From: JBIYSM02 sp044759095 | GTDB taxonomy: Bacteria; Bacillota; Bacilli; Brevibacillales; Brevibacillaceae | NCBI RefSeq assembly: GCF_044759095.2 | Contig: NZ_JBIYSM020000038.1 | Coordinates: 1-44,851, forward strand | DNA length: 44,851 nt | Direction: 5' to 3' | Shown here: positions 16,671 to 25,581 of the stretch, piece after piece | How the letters are laid out: each line of letters begins with the position of its first letter | Numbering within the stretch: position 1 is the stretch's first letter | Translations under genes and position numbers: made by a program | The notes under the pieces: model-generated | The model's input: only the letters and a program-made list of their open reading frames with translations | The model's database searches: none | Told to the model about the DNA's origin: nothing

Positions 16671-17065
16671 TGCATGCAAGTAAGCCTTTAGGATGCTCAA
16701 ATGTAACCGAACCGCAAAAGCCGCAGCCGCTCCGTAGCATGAACAGGGTTGCGTTTCTTTTTCCCGCCATTCCTTGCTCCGCTAAGCAGGACTTCGCGAG
16801 TCGCTCTGCCTGGAAATATTTCCCTCCTACAAGCTCGCCACCCTATTTCTTTTTGTCCCATAAATAAACAATTCATAAATTTTCACGGTTACACCTTGTA
16901 TTTTTTGCCAAAATCATACGTAATAAGGAAATGGGGATTCCACTTGCTGCCAGCCCGCTCTCCGTCCCAGGGCGGAGGATAAGTTCCACCCCCTGACTGT
17001 TTCCGTATAGAGGGAAAAACTGGCACAATACATTTGGAAATGATTGTTAACGACTTGGAGGAATC
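16671..17065. other. Intergenic region without a recognisable gene
   Basis: About 395 bases between pepF and the efflux operon. Open frames here are short and have no family-like composition or ribosome binding site. A GC hairpin (CTCCGTC/GGCGGAG) lies near 16961-16980. The last 60 bases presumably hold the efflux promoter, but I see no convincing -35/-10 pair. No degenerate gene is recognised. Confidence 0.6.
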
Positions 17066-18292
17066 ATGGTGAAAAAACGATTTTCATTGATTTTGGCTGC
17101 GACATTGTTCATGGCTGCAGGGTGCGGATCAAACCCAAGTGCAACAGAAGCAGTACCAGAAGCAAAAACCAAGGTAGTGGAAGTGTATAAGGTACAAAAA
17201 CAAACGAAGCCCATCATGCTTTCGGTTACCGGCATCGTGGAAGCCAAACAAGATGCTGTGCTCTCTTTCGGCACAAGCGGCAGGATCACTTCCATCAACG
17301 TGAAGAAAGGAGATGTAGTGTCCAAGGGCAGTCTGTTGGCGTCGCTTGACTCGGGTTACTATCAAAAAGCGGTTGATGCGGCGGCCGGTCAGGTGCAGGA
17401 AGCCTATGCGAGGAAGTCCAAAACCGTAAAAGGGGCGACGCCCGAAGCCATCCAGCAGCAGCGTTTGCAAGTGGAAAGCGCCAGCAAGCGTTTGACGGAG
17501 GCTGTTCGCGAATTAGAACAGGCGGAAAAGCTGTATGCCGGAGGCGCAATCTCCAAAAGTGAACTTGACAGCCGCCGCTCACAGAAAGAACAAGCGGAAA
17601 TTACAGTGAAGAACGAGCAAATCCGATTAAACGATCTGCTAAAAGGCGCCGAGCCGGAGGATATTGTCGCGGTAGACGCATCAGTCAAACAGGCGGCAAC
17701 CGAAGTCGAACGCGCGAAAAAAAACCTGAACGAAACGAAAATCGCGGCCCCTTTTGCCGGTACAGTGGTTGACGTAACCCAGCAGGCGGGCGAACTGTCC
17801 GGACCGGGCCAGCCGGTGATTCACCTGGTTGACCTGTCCGAGGTAAAGGTAACCGTCGATGTCGCAAGCGACCTGATCGACCAGTTTACGGTAGGGAAGG
17901 AAGTTTTCGTTTCAAAAGAAGGCGCGAACAAAACTACCGGAAAGGCAACCTTTATTTCCCCTGTGATCAACCCGAATACAGGGAAATACCGCGTGGAAAT
18001 AACCGTTTCCAATCCAGAGAAAAGCTGGCGCGGAGGAATGTTGGCCCAGGTGGAAGTGCCCCGCCAGATCCACGGTTTGGTCGTCCCTTTGGAAAGCATC
18101 GGAATCAGTCAATCCGACCGCTATGTACTGGTTGTAAAAGACGGTGTTGCGAAGAAACAGATGGTAAAAGTAGGCCAGGTGATGGATGACCAAATCGAAG
18201 TGTTATCCGGTATCCAGGCGGGCGACCAGGTGATTCGGGCGGGCATCACCTACGTGGTTGACGGTGAAAAAGTCACCGCGAAGGGAGAATAA
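17066..18292 (+). CDS. RND efflux adaptor (membrane fusion) lipoprotein
   Basis: 408 residues (ATG 17066; GTG 17069 is also possible since GGAGG is only 4 bases from the ATG). The N-terminus is a lipoprotein signal with lipobox MAAGC, so the mature protein is lipid-anchored outside the membrane at about Cys 19. Domains: beta-barrel/lipoyl half-motif (TSGRITSINVKKGDVVSKGSLLASLD), a long alpha-helical hairpin (about 105-215), the second lipoyl half (IAAPFAGTVVDVTQQAGELS), then a beta-barrel and membrane-proximal domain. This is the HlyD/AcrA-type adaptor of the RND pump encoded 2 bases downstream. Confidence 0.92.
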   Translation: MVKKRFSLILAATLFMAAGCGSNPSATEAVPEAKTKVVEVYKVQKQTKPIMLSVTGIVEAKQDAVLSFGTSGRITSINVKKGDVVSKGSLLASLDSGYYQKAVDAAAGQVQEAYARKSKTVKGATPEAIQQQRLQVESASKRLTEAVRELEQAEKLYAGGAISKSELDSRRSQKEQAEITVKNEQIRLNDLLKGAEPEDIVAVDASVKQAATEVERAKKNLNETKIAAPFAGTVVDVTQQAGELSGPGQPVIHLVDLSEVKVTVDVASDLIDQFTVGKEVFVSKEGANKTTGKATFISPVINPNTGKYRVEITVSNPEKSWRGGMLAQVEVPRQIHGLVVPLESIGISQSDRYVLVVKDGVAKKQMVKVGQVMDDQIEVLSGIQAGDQVIRAGITYVVDGEKVTAKGE

Positions 18293-18294
18293 AG

Positions 18295-21200
18295 ATGGAG
18301 AAACTGCTGCACTTTTTTCTACAGCGTAAACTAATCGTTTACCTTAGCACCTTCTTGATCATAGTGGCTGGAGTGGGTTCCCTGCTGTCGTTCAAGGTAT
18401 CCTTTGTCCCCAAAACAAACCTGCCGTGGACGGAAATCAGAATCTCGGGAGGAACGCTTCCCCCGGAAGAAATGGAAGAAAAGATTACCAACAAGATCGA
18501 AAAGGAAATCAAGCTCATTCCCGAAATCATCGAGTATGGTTCCACTTCCCAGACAGGGTGGGTCAGCATCTGGACCAAGGCTAAAGAAGGGGAAGGGACC
18601 GAAGTCAAACAAAAGCTGGAAAGCATCGTAAACCGGCTGCGAAACGGTTTTCCGAAAGAAATCACGACAGTGACCATTGAACAGGCCAACTACGGTGACG
18701 CACAATTGGCCCAGCTGGCCATGGTGGGCGTCGACCCGCAAACGATGCTGAATCTCGCCAGGACGACGATCAAGGACCGTTTGGAAGCTCTCGAAGGAGT
18801 GAAAGAAGTAAAGGTCCGTGAAGACAATTACGAAAACAAAGTATCCATAACGCTTAAGCCGGATAAGCTTTTGGCGTACAACGTGACACCGCAGGACGTC
18901 ATTGGGCAATTGCAATCCTCCAACTGGAAGCAAGCGGTCGGCGTGCTGGAAAACGACGGGTACAACACCGTGGTGGAAATTGACAATACGTTCAAAACCG
19001 TGCAGCAAATCAGTGAAATTGCCATTCTCACGCCGCGCGGAACGGTTGCGCTTCGCCAAATCGCAAGCGTGGAAGACATCCGGGGCCAGAGCAAGGACGC
19101 CCTTTCCCTGTACCAGGGGCAACCCTATGTAACCTTGTATATCTCGCGTTCGGAAGACAGCGACGTGATCAAAACATGGGACCGGGTCAAGCAAGAGATG
19201 GATGCGCTCAGTCGGGAATCCGGTGGGAAATATCAATTCAAGCTTCACTTTGAAACGGCCTCGTTTGTAGAAACCTCCATCAAAAACCTGAGCAAGGAAG
19301 TGACCCTCGGCGGTTTCCTCGCCATTGGCATTCTGTTTTTCTTTTTGAAAAATCTGCGCGTCACACTGGTCATCGCGACTACACTGCCGCTTTCGGCGCT
19401 GATGACCTTCATCGCCATGAAGATATTCGGCTATGAAATTGATGCGGTATCGCTCATTTCCCTCAGCTTGTCGGCCGGTTTGATCGTCGACGCCGCCATC
19501 GTGGTTTTGGAAAGTATTTACCATTTCCGTGAAAAAGGTGAGCCGCTTCGCCGTGCCATCGTTCTTGGAACAAAAGAAGTACTGACGCCGGTATTGTCCT
19601 CACAGATTACGATGGTGGTTGTCTTCCTGCCGCTGATGCTGGCCGACTTCGGGGAAGAGTTCAAGCCGATTTTCGTGACGATCGCCTTTACGGTCACCGC
19701 TGCGATTACGGCATCCACGATCGCTGCCATCCTGTTCGTACCGGTGATCGCTGACAGCTTCCTGAAGCGTGACAAAAAGATCGAACAGGAGGGGGAAAAC
19801 CAGAAGGGGTTCAGCGGGAGCATCACGCGGGCTTTCCAGCACCTGTTGCACCTTGCTCTGCGCCACCGGATCAAAACCCTTCTGCTCGCCGTCCTGCTGT
19901 TTGCGGCTGCCATTCCGTTGACACCCTTCATCAAACAAGGCGAGTTTTTGGATGCCAGCGAAAACTTTGTCTATGCGAAACTCACCTTGCCGAGAGGAAC
20001 GACGATTGAGTCCTCCAAACAGGCGGCGCTGCAAGCCGAATCAAAACTGAAAGACATTCCGGAGATCAAGGAAGTCTTTCTCGAAATGACCAAGCGCAAC
20101 GTTGAAATCTATATCAACCTGGTGGGCAAGGCAGATCGGAACCGCGGCAAGGACGAATTAACCAAGGATATAAACGACCGATTAAAAGGAATTGAGGGCG
20201 TGGAACGGCTGGAGATGTCCTTCGGGGGACAAGGCGGCAGTACCCCCGTCCAGCTTCAAATCATCGGAAAAGAACTGGACATGGCGGAGAACGTAACCAA
20301 AGACGTGGAGCAGATGCTGTCCGGTATTCCGGGGCTTTTAAACGTGCGCAACGACTTCTCGGAGGGTTCGGAGAAAATGACGTTGCTTCCGAAGAAAGAT
20401 GTCATGGAGCGGATGGGAGTGGATGAACGCACACTGCTCTCGCAGATCGGCGGCTTTATCGGCGCACAGACCATCGCCACCATGACGCTGGACGGAGTAG
20501 AGTTTGACGTGACGGCAACTTACCCCGAAGAGTGGATGAAACATCCTGACCAGTTGAACCAGCTCATGATTGCATCACGTTCCGGCGCTCAAGTGCCTCT
20601 CATGGATCTGGTAGATTGGAAATACAGCAAAACGCCTACTGTTTTGCGCCATGAAGACGGAGACCGCGTCATAACCGTTTCCGCTGAGCTGGCTGGTACC
20701 GATCTTGGGACGGTGGGCCGGGCCATTAATGAAAAGCTGGCAGCCCTTGCGATTCCGGCCGGCTATAAAGTGGAGCTTGCCGGTGAACTGAAACAGCAGA
20801 ACCAAAACCTCATGAGCGGGTTGCTCGTTTTCCTCGGAGCGATGGCGGTCATTTACATCATAATGGTGGCACAGTTCGGACGACTTTCCCACCCGTTTAT
20901 CATCATCCTTACCCTGCCGATGGCATTCATCGGGGTGGTAGTCGGTCTCGTGGTGACCCAACGGACCTTCACGCTGATGGCCATTGTCGGGATCACCATG
21001 TTGATCGGGATCGTCGTATCCAACGCCATTCTGCTGATTGACAGGATGAACACGCTTAGAAGCCGTGGCTACGAACTTCAGGAAGCCATTCTGCAGGGCG
21101 TGAAGGACCGTATACGACCGGTCATCATGACAAAGCTGACGGCGATTCTGGGAATGCTGCCGATGGCGCTCGCGTTCGCCGAAGGTTCCGACTTCCATGC

Positions 21201-21390
21201 GCCCCTGGCCACCGTCGTCATTTTTGGTCTGGTGTTTCACACCATCATCACACTGATCCTTGTCCCTGTTCTGTATTCGTTGTTTGAAGGGTTTTTCGCG
21301 TGGCGACAGGCCAAAAAAGAAGCACGCCGGGCAAAAAAGCTGGCCAAGAAAGGGAAAGAAAACAACGCCATACCAGCTCCGGAAATCTAA
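18295..21390 (+). CDS. RND family efflux transporter (SwrC/AcrB-like)
   Basis: 1031 residues with the duplicated RND layout: TM1, a large extracellular domain, six membrane helices, then the same again. TM1 begins FLQRKLIVYLSTFLIIVAGV. The two helical blocks lie at about 335-500 and 845-1010. Relatives in Gram-positive bacteria such as SwrC/YerP export lipopeptides and other amphiphiles. In TM4 the proton-relay pair seen as DD in AcrB reads D399-A400 (GLIVDAAIVVLESIY), and the TM10 Lys of AcrB is replaced (VVSNAILLID). One acidic residue therefore remains. It is cotranscribed with the lipoprotein adaptor; no outer-membrane channel is needed. Confidence 0.92.
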   Translation: MEKLLHFFLQRKLIVYLSTFLIIVAGVGSLLSFKVSFVPKTNLPWTEIRISGGTLPPEEMEEKITNKIEKEIKLIPEIIEYGSTSQTGWVSIWTKAKEGEGTEVKQKLESIVNRLRNGFPKEITTVTIEQANYGDAQLAQLAMVGVDPQTMLNLARTTIKDRLEALEGVKEVKVREDNYENKVSITLKPDKLLAYNVTPQDVIGQLQSSNWKQAVGVLENDGYNTVVEIDNTFKTVQQISEIAILTPRGTVALRQIASVEDIRGQSKDALSLYQGQPYVTLYISRSEDSDVIKTWDRVKQEMDALSRESGGKYQFKLHFETASFVETSIKNLSKEVTLGGFLAIGILFFFLKNLRVTLVIATTLPLSALMTFIAMKIFGYEIDAVSLISLSLSAGLIVDAAIVVLESIYHFREKGEPLRRAIVLGTKEVLTPVLSSQITMVVVFLPLMLADFGEEFKPIFVTIAFTVTAAITASTIAAILFVPVIADSFLKRDKKIEQEGENQKGFSGSITRAFQHLLHLALRHRIKTLLLAVLLFAAAIPLTPFIKQGEFLDASENFVYAKLTLPRGTTIESSKQAALQAESKLKDIPEIKEVFLEMTKRNVEIYINLVGKADRNRGKDELTKDINDRLKGIEGVERLEMSFGGQGGSTPVQLQIIGKELDMAENVTKDVEQMLSGIPGLLNVRNDFSEGSEKMTLLPKKDVMERMGVDERTLLSQIGGFIGAQTIATMTLDGVEFDVTATYPEEWMKHPDQLNQLMIASRSGAQVPLMDLVDWKYSKTPTVLRHEDGDRVITVSAELAGTDLGTVGRAINEKLAALAIPAGYKVELAGELKQQNQNLMSGLLVFLGAMAVIYIIMVAQFGRLSHPFIIILTLPMAFIGVVVGLVVTQRTFTLMAIVGITMLIGIVVSNAILLIDRMNTLRSRGYELQEAILQGVKDRIRPVIMTKLTAILGMLPMALAFAEGSDFHAPLATVVIFGLVFHTIITLILVPVLYSLFEGFFAWRQAKKEARRAKKLAKKGKENNAIPAPEI

Positions 21391-21392
21391 GT

Positions 21393-21424
21393 GAAGAAGT
21401 GGGGATTCCCCGCTTCTTCTTGCT
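21393..21424 (+). terminator. Terminator of the RND operon
   Basis: A 12-bp stem (21393-21404 with 21408-21419, one G-T pair) with a 3-base loop, followed by TTGCTT. Confidence 0.8.
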
Positions 21425-21447
21425 TAACTCAGAAATTACAGTACAAT
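21420..21447 (+). promoter_or_regulatory. Candidate promoter for the SDR-yajQ pair
   Basis: TTGCTT (21420-21425), a 16-base spacer, TACAAT (21442-21447). The ATG of the SDR gene is 44 bases downstream. Confidence 0.4.
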
Positions 21448-21491
21448 GAAGGCAGGTAAGTGGATAGAAAAACCAATGGGGAGGACTTTTC

Positions 21492-22280
21492 ATGGATTTG
21501 CTTCTGAACGGACGAACTGCAATCGTACTTGCTTCTACCAAAGGCCTGGGCAAGGCAACTGCCCTGCTGCTGGCGCAAGAGGGTGCAAATGTTGCCATTT
21601 CCGGGCGTGATGAAGCGGCATTGGCTGCGACCCGGACCGAAATCGAACAAGCGACGGGACGCGCTCCGTTGACAGCCGTCATTGACGTCACCAAAGCCGC
21701 AGACATCCAGCGTCTGGTGGACGAAACCATCAAGCATTTTGGCGGAGTCGATATCCTTGTAAACAACTCCGGCGGACCGGCGGCCGGTACCTTTGACCAG
21801 TTGACCGACGAACAGTGGATCGAAGCGTTTGAGTTGAACCTGCTCAGCTACGTGCGGGCAATTCGCGCCGTATTGCCGCATATGCGTAAGCAACAGTTCG
21901 GCCGCATCGTCAATTTTGCTTCTTCCTCCATCAAGCAACCGTTGGAAAATCTGATTTTGTCCAATACCTTCCGCACCGGCGTCCTGGGACTGGCGAAAAG
22001 TCTGGCAGCCGAACTGGGACCGGACGGAATTCTGATCAACACGGTGGGACCGGGTCGCATTGCAACAGATCGTGTCGCTTCGCTCGATCAAATGCGGGCA
22101 AGCAAACTGAACATCGAACCTGGCGAGGTCCGCAGACAAGTGGAATCCTCCATTCCGCTGGGACGATACGGCGAGCCGGAAGAATTCGCCCGCGTTGTCA
22201 CGTTTCTCGCATCACCCGCCAACAGTTACGTCACAGGACAATCGTTCCTGGTCGACGGCGGTTTGGTAAAAGCGATTTAG
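21492..22280 (+). CDS. Atypical short-chain dehydrogenase/reductase
   Basis: 262 residues with GGGGAGGA before ATG 21492. The SDR Rossmann core is clear: TKGLGKA in the glycine motif, NNSGG for the NAG motif, and a C-terminal LASPANSYVTGQSFLVDGG typical of FabG-like enzymes. The catalytic YxxxK is missing: where Tyr and Lys should be, the sequence reads SNTFR (in LILSNTFRTGVLGLAKSL), i.e. Ser and Arg. I recall an SDR subgroup with this LSN-xxR pattern, so this is probably a lineage feature and not a lesion. The substrate is unknown, and FabG activity should not be assumed. yajQ follows 41 bases downstream. Confidence 0.85.
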   Translation: MDLLLNGRTAIVLASTKGLGKATALLLAQEGANVAISGRDEAALAATRTEIEQATGRAPLTAVIDVTKAADIQRLVDETIKHFGGVDILVNNSGGPAAGTFDQLTDEQWIEAFELNLLSYVRAIRAVLPHMRKQQFGRIVNFASSSIKQPLENLILSNTFRTGVLGLAKSLAAELGPDGILINTVGPGRIATDRVASLDQMRASKLNIEPGEVRRQVESSIPLGRYGEPEEFARVVTFLASPANSYVTGQSFLVDGGLVKAI

Positions 22281-22321
22281 GGTTGCTAGAATGAGGAAAA
22301 CGCCAGGAAAGGAGTGCGGTA

Positions 22322-22813
22322 ATGAGCAAAGAGAGTTCGTTCGACATCGTCTCCAAGGTGGATCTCTCCGAGGTGACCAATGCCATCCATACCGCGGTCA
22401 AGGAAATCGAAAACCGTTTTGACTTTAAAGGCAGCAAGAGCAGCATCTCTCTGGACAAAGAGGAAATCGTGGTTGTCTCCGACGATGAATACAAGCTGGG
22501 TCAGGTGAAAGACATCCTGTTGGGCAAGCTGGTCAAGCGCAACGTGTCGATCAAAAATCTGGAGTTTGGCAAAATCGAACCGGCCGCTAGCGGGACTGTA
22601 CGCCAACGCGTCAAGCTGATCCAGGGAATCGACAAGGACAACGCCAGGAAGATCAACACCATCATCAAGGAGACCGGATTAAAGGTAAAATCCCTGGTGC
22701 AGGACGATCAAATCCGGGTAACCGGAAAAAGCAAGGACGAGCTGCAGCAAATCATCGCCGCCATCCGCAAGGCAGATCTGCCGATCGACGTGCAATTTAT
22801 CAACTACCGTTGA
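22322..22813 (+). CDS. yajQ: YajQ family nucleotide-binding protein
   Basis: 163 residues, the standard length of the family (start MSKESSFDIVSKVDLSEVTN; end LPIDVQFINYR). Two ferredoxin-like domains are expected. GGAGTG lies 8 bases upstream of ATG 22322. YajQ proteins bind RNA or nucleotides, and in Xanthomonas a member binds cyclic di-GMP; the ligand in Bacillota is not established. A short AT-rich hairpin with a T-run follows. Confidence 0.93.
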   Translation: MSKESSFDIVSKVDLSEVTNAIHTAVKEIENRFDFKGSKSSISLDKEEIVVVSDDEYKLGQVKDILLGKLVKRNVSIKNLEFGKIEPAASGTVRQRVKLIQGIDKDNARKINTIIKETGLKVKSLVQDDQIRVTGKSKDELQQIIAAIRKADLPIDVQFINYR

Positions 22814-22818
22814 AATTG

Positions 22819-22846
22819 AAAATAGCGATTCTATTTTTTCTCTTTT
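22819..22846 (+). terminator. Weak terminator after yajQ
   Basis: AAAATAG (22819-22825) pairs with CTATTTT (22831-22837), followed by TTCTCTTTT. Confidence 0.55.
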
Positions 22847-22897
22847 CGCGTATCCATGTACAAAACGGGTGACAAGCATTTGCGAAAGGGAGAGTAG

Positions 22898-23371
22898 ATG
22901 ATGAGGGTCATGATCATTAGTCTGCGGAATGTTATCCTGGGTGGCCTCGTGTTTCTCATTGTGCTGGTAGCAGGCGTCGTGCTGCTGGTGAAGGATCCGC
23001 TTGATGTGGGAAGTTCGTACAAGCCGAATGAACAAAGTGTGCTGACATCGTCCGAAGCGAACAAGCCGTTCTCTTCGGAAAAGCCGTCCATAAACCTCGA
23101 CGTCAAGGTGGACGGATCAACCGCGGAAGTCAACTTGAATCCGCAGCATTTCCGCTTTGTGAAGGAGTCGGCTGATCCAAAAGCAACGCCTGTATTCGGT
23201 GAAGGCCATGCCCATCTGTATTTGGACGGCAAATCGCTCGGGATGGTCTACAGCCCGGAGTTTCTGCTGAAAAAGCTGCCCAAGGGAGAACATGAGCTGC
23301 GCGTAGAGCTGACCTACAGCAACCACCTGCCGTACAAGGTGGAAGCAGTAAGAGTGATTGAAGTGAAATAA
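22898..23371 (+). CDS. Membrane-anchored protein of unknown function
   Basis: 157 residues (ATG 22898 or 22901; GAAAGGGAG upstream serves both). One N-terminal membrane helix (about 9-33, VILGGLVFLIVLVAGVVLLV) is followed by a low-complexity Ser-rich stretch and an extracytoplasmic beta-rich domain with HAHLYLDGKSLGMVYSPEFLLKKLPKGEHELRV split over about 107-140. The HLYxDG and G-H-x-L-x-V pattern recalls small beta-sandwich domains found in secreted metal- or polymer-binding proteins, but I cannot name a family. It has its own strong terminator. Function is not assigned. Confidence 0.8.
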   Translation: MMRVMIISLRNVILGGLVFLIVLVAGVVLLVKDPLDVGSSYKPNEQSVLTSSEANKPFSSEKPSINLDVKVDGSTAEVNLNPQHFRFVKESADPKATPVFGEGHAHLYLDGKSLGMVYSPEFLLKKLPKGEHELRVELTYSNHLPYKVEAVRVIEVK

Positions 23372-23377
23372 GGGGGG

Positions 23378-23408
23378 AGCGTTCCGTTGGGGACGCTTTT
23401 TCTTTTTT
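23378..23408 (+). terminator. Rho-independent terminator
   Basis: AGCGTTCC (23378-23385) pairs with GGGACGCT (ending 23397) with one G-T pair, followed by a long T-run. Confidence 0.85.
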
Positions 23409-23498
23409 TAGAAGAGCAGGAATCAACTAACAAAAGAGAGAAAAGGATACATGACAAACGATTACAAATAGTCGGAAAACAGGGGTGAAACTGGTCTT

Positions 23499-25163
23499 AT
23501 GACGACGCTGCGTTCCATTACGATTGGTGATTTGCTGGACGAGACGGCCAGCCGCTATCCGGACAAGGAGGCGGTCGTGTATAAAGAGCGCCATTTGCGG
23601 TATACGTTTACAGAAATTCAGCAGCTTTGCAATCAGGCAGCCAAGGGCTTTCTTTCCTTGGGCATCCAAAAAGGAGAAAACATCGCCATTTGGGCGACCA
23701 ATGTCCCGGAATGGGTCACGGCGCAATTCGCCACGGCGAAAATGGGCGGTGTATTGGTCACGGTTAACACCAGCTACCGTGTCCATGAACTGGAGTACCT
23801 GCTGCGCCAGTCGGAAGCGACGACCCTGCTCTTGATCGACTCATACCGGGATGCGAACTATCTGGAGATGATCCGGGAGATCTGTCCCGAATTGGATCAG
23901 TCGGATCCGGGTCAGCTGCAGTCCGCTCGTCTGCCTCATTTGAAAAACGTGATCTTCATTGGGGCAGAGCGCCAGCCTGGCATGTTTTTGTGGAGCGATC
24001 TCCTGCAGCGCGGAATGACAGTATCGGATGAGGAGAGAATCGCCCGCCAGAAGTCCCTCAATCCGGACGATGTGATCAACATGCAGTATACCTCAGGCAC
24101 AACCGGCTTCCCCAAGGGCGTGATGCTCTCCCACTACAACATCGTCAACAACGCGATCAAGGTAGCCGCCTGCATGAATTTGGGCGTAAAGGACCGTCTC
24201 TGTATCCCGGTGCCGTTTTTCCACTGCTTCGGCTGCGTGATGGGAACTCTTGCCTGTGTGGCGACGGGTGCCACCATGGTTCCCACCGTCACATTCGATC
24301 CCGGTCTGGTGCTCTCGGTGGTGGAAGAAGAGCGCTGTACCGCGCTCTACGGCGTACCGACGATGTTTATTGCGGAGTTGAATCACCCGACCTTTGCGGA
24401 GCGCGACCTACGCTCACTGCGCACCGGCATCATGTCCGGATCCCCATGCCCGATCGAAGTGATGAAAAAAGTGGAGGAGAAAATGGGCATCCGCGAAATT
24501 ACTATCGCCTACGGCCAGACAGAGGCTTCTCCGGTGATCACGCAAACCCGTCTGGCAGACAGCATCGAACGGCGCGTTTCCACTGTAGGCCGTGCACATG
24601 ATGAGGTGGAAGTAAAAGTGGTCGATCCCGCGACCGGGGAGACGCTACCGCCGGGGGTACAGGGAGAGCTTTGCACGCGGGGCTATCTCGTCATGAAGGG
24701 CTATTACAACATGCCGGAACAGACGGCCAAAGCGATTGACCATGAAGGCTGGCTGCACACCGGTGATTTGGCCACGATGGATGAAGAGGGATACTTCCGT
24801 ATCACAGGCCGTTTGAAAGACATGATCATCCGCGGCGGGGAAAATATTTACCCGCGGGAAATCGAGGAGTTTCTGTACACGCATCCGAAGATCCTCGACG
24901 TACAAGTGGTTGGCGTGCCGGACGCCAAATACGGTGAGCAGGTGCTGGCCTGCATCAAGGTACGCCCCGATCAGTCATTGACCGAAGAGGAAGTTCGTCA
25001 GTTCTGTGACGGAAAGATCGCCCGCTACAAAATCCCGCATTATATCCAATTCGTCACCGAGTATCCGATGACGTCGTCAGGCAAGATCCAGAAATACAAG
25101 CTGCGGCAGCAGGCGATAAGTACGTTCGGACTTGAACAAGCGAATCAAATAGAGACGGCATAG
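23499..25163 (+). CDS. Acyl-CoA synthetase, AMP-binding family
   Basis: 554 residues of the ANL superfamily: activates a fatty acid with ATP to acyl-AMP, then transfers it to CoA. The ATP-binding loop YTSGTTGFPKG starts at residue 197. Other motifs are YGQTEASP, the hinge segment GRLKDMIIRGGENIYPREIE and the C-terminal catalytic Lys in SGKIQK. It is closest in type to medium/long-chain enzymes of the ACSF2/FadD group. It appears monocistronic, and no beta-oxidation genes are near. The ribosome binding site (AGGGGTG) is 12-13 bases from ATG 23499, slightly long. Chain-length preference cannot be read. Confidence 0.92.
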   Translation: MTTLRSITIGDLLDETASRYPDKEAVVYKERHLRYTFTEIQQLCNQAAKGFLSLGIQKGENIAIWATNVPEWVTAQFATAKMGGVLVTVNTSYRVHELEYLLRQSEATTLLLIDSYRDANYLEMIREICPELDQSDPGQLQSARLPHLKNVIFIGAERQPGMFLWSDLLQRGMTVSDEERIARQKSLNPDDVINMQYTSGTTGFPKGVMLSHYNIVNNAIKVAACMNLGVKDRLCIPVPFFHCFGCVMGTLACVATGATMVPTVTFDPGLVLSVVEEERCTALYGVPTMFIAELNHPTFAERDLRSLRTGIMSGSPCPIEVMKKVEEKMGIREITIAYGQTEASPVITQTRLADSIERRVSTVGRAHDEVEVKVVDPATGETLPPGVQGELCTRGYLVMKGYYNMPEQTAKAIDHEGWLHTGDLATMDEEGYFRITGRLKDMIIRGGENIYPREIEEFLYTHPKILDVQVVGVPDAKYGEQVLACIKVRPDQSLTEEEVRQFCDGKIARYKIPHYIQFVTEYPMTSSGKIQKYKLRQQAISTFGLEQANQIETA

Positions 25164-25213
25164 GGGGGCAGTCGCTCCTTTTTTTTTGCGACCATTTTTT
25201 TGTCAAATCCTGA

Positions 25214-25242
25214 TTTACAGTCTCTGCTCGATCGAGTATGCT
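25214..25242 (+). promoter_or_regulatory. Sigma-A promoter for the short GNAT gene
   Basis: TTTACA (25214-25219), a 17-base spacer, TATGCT (25237-25242). The start codon is 21 bases downstream. Confidence 0.6.
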
Positions 25243-25263
25243 ATTCGGAACAAGGGGTGGAAC

Positions 25264-25557
25264 ATGATGAACATACATAAGGCGACGATTGTTTCCCTGT
25301 ACGTAAAGCCTGAATCCCGGGGCAAAGGCGTTGCCGCACAACTGGTGGAAGCGGTCATCGCATACATAAGGGAAAGGACCTCGGTGGAGCAGCTGCAGCT
25401 CTCTGTCGTAACCGTTAACCGCGCTGCCCGCAAGCTGTACGAGCGGATCGGTTTTACCTTGTACGGAGAGGAAAAACATGCCTTGAAGGTCGGGGAGCGT
25501 TATTATGACGAATACCATATGGTTCTCCCCCTGAATGAAAAAAAGGGCACGGAATGA
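25264..25557 (+). CDS. Short GNAT-type N-acetyltransferase
   Basis: 97 residues from ATG 25264 (25267 also possible; AAGGGGTGG just upstream). The acetyl-CoA motif is present: VKPESRGKGVAAQLVEA (about 14-30), followed by the motif B strand and helix (VTVNRAARKLYERIGF, about 52-67). The protein starts directly at strand beta4; the usual 50-60 N-terminal residues of a GNAT are absent, and no remnant is visible upstream. A good promoter and ribosome binding site sit right before this start, so it looks expressed as a half-length protein. It could be a minimal dimeric GNAT or a truncated gene that gained a promoter. Confidence 0.7.
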   Translation: MMNIHKATIVSLYVKPESRGKGVAAQLVEAVIAYIRERTSVEQLQLSVVTVNRAARKLYERIGFTLYGEEKHALKVGERYYDEYHMVLPLNEKKGTE

Positions 25558-25575
25558 GTTCATTCCATGCCTTTT
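25541..25575. terminator. Bidirectional terminator between GNAT and leuD
   Basis: Arms 25541-25557 and 25560-25575 pair with few mismatches (core GGAATGA/TCATTCC), with A-run and T-run on either side. It serves both convergent genes and includes the GNAT stop codon. Confidence 0.8.
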
Positions 25576-25581
25576 CCCATG

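Noticed and set aside
16671..17065. Short open frames between pepF and the efflux operon
   Set aside because: No ribosome binding site, no family-like composition, and the frames overlap each other.
25164..25200. T-run after the acyl-CoA synthetase as a standard terminator
   Set aside because: The long T-run sits within the loop of GTCGC/GCGAC and the only stem before it is about four pairs, so I did not call it with confidence.
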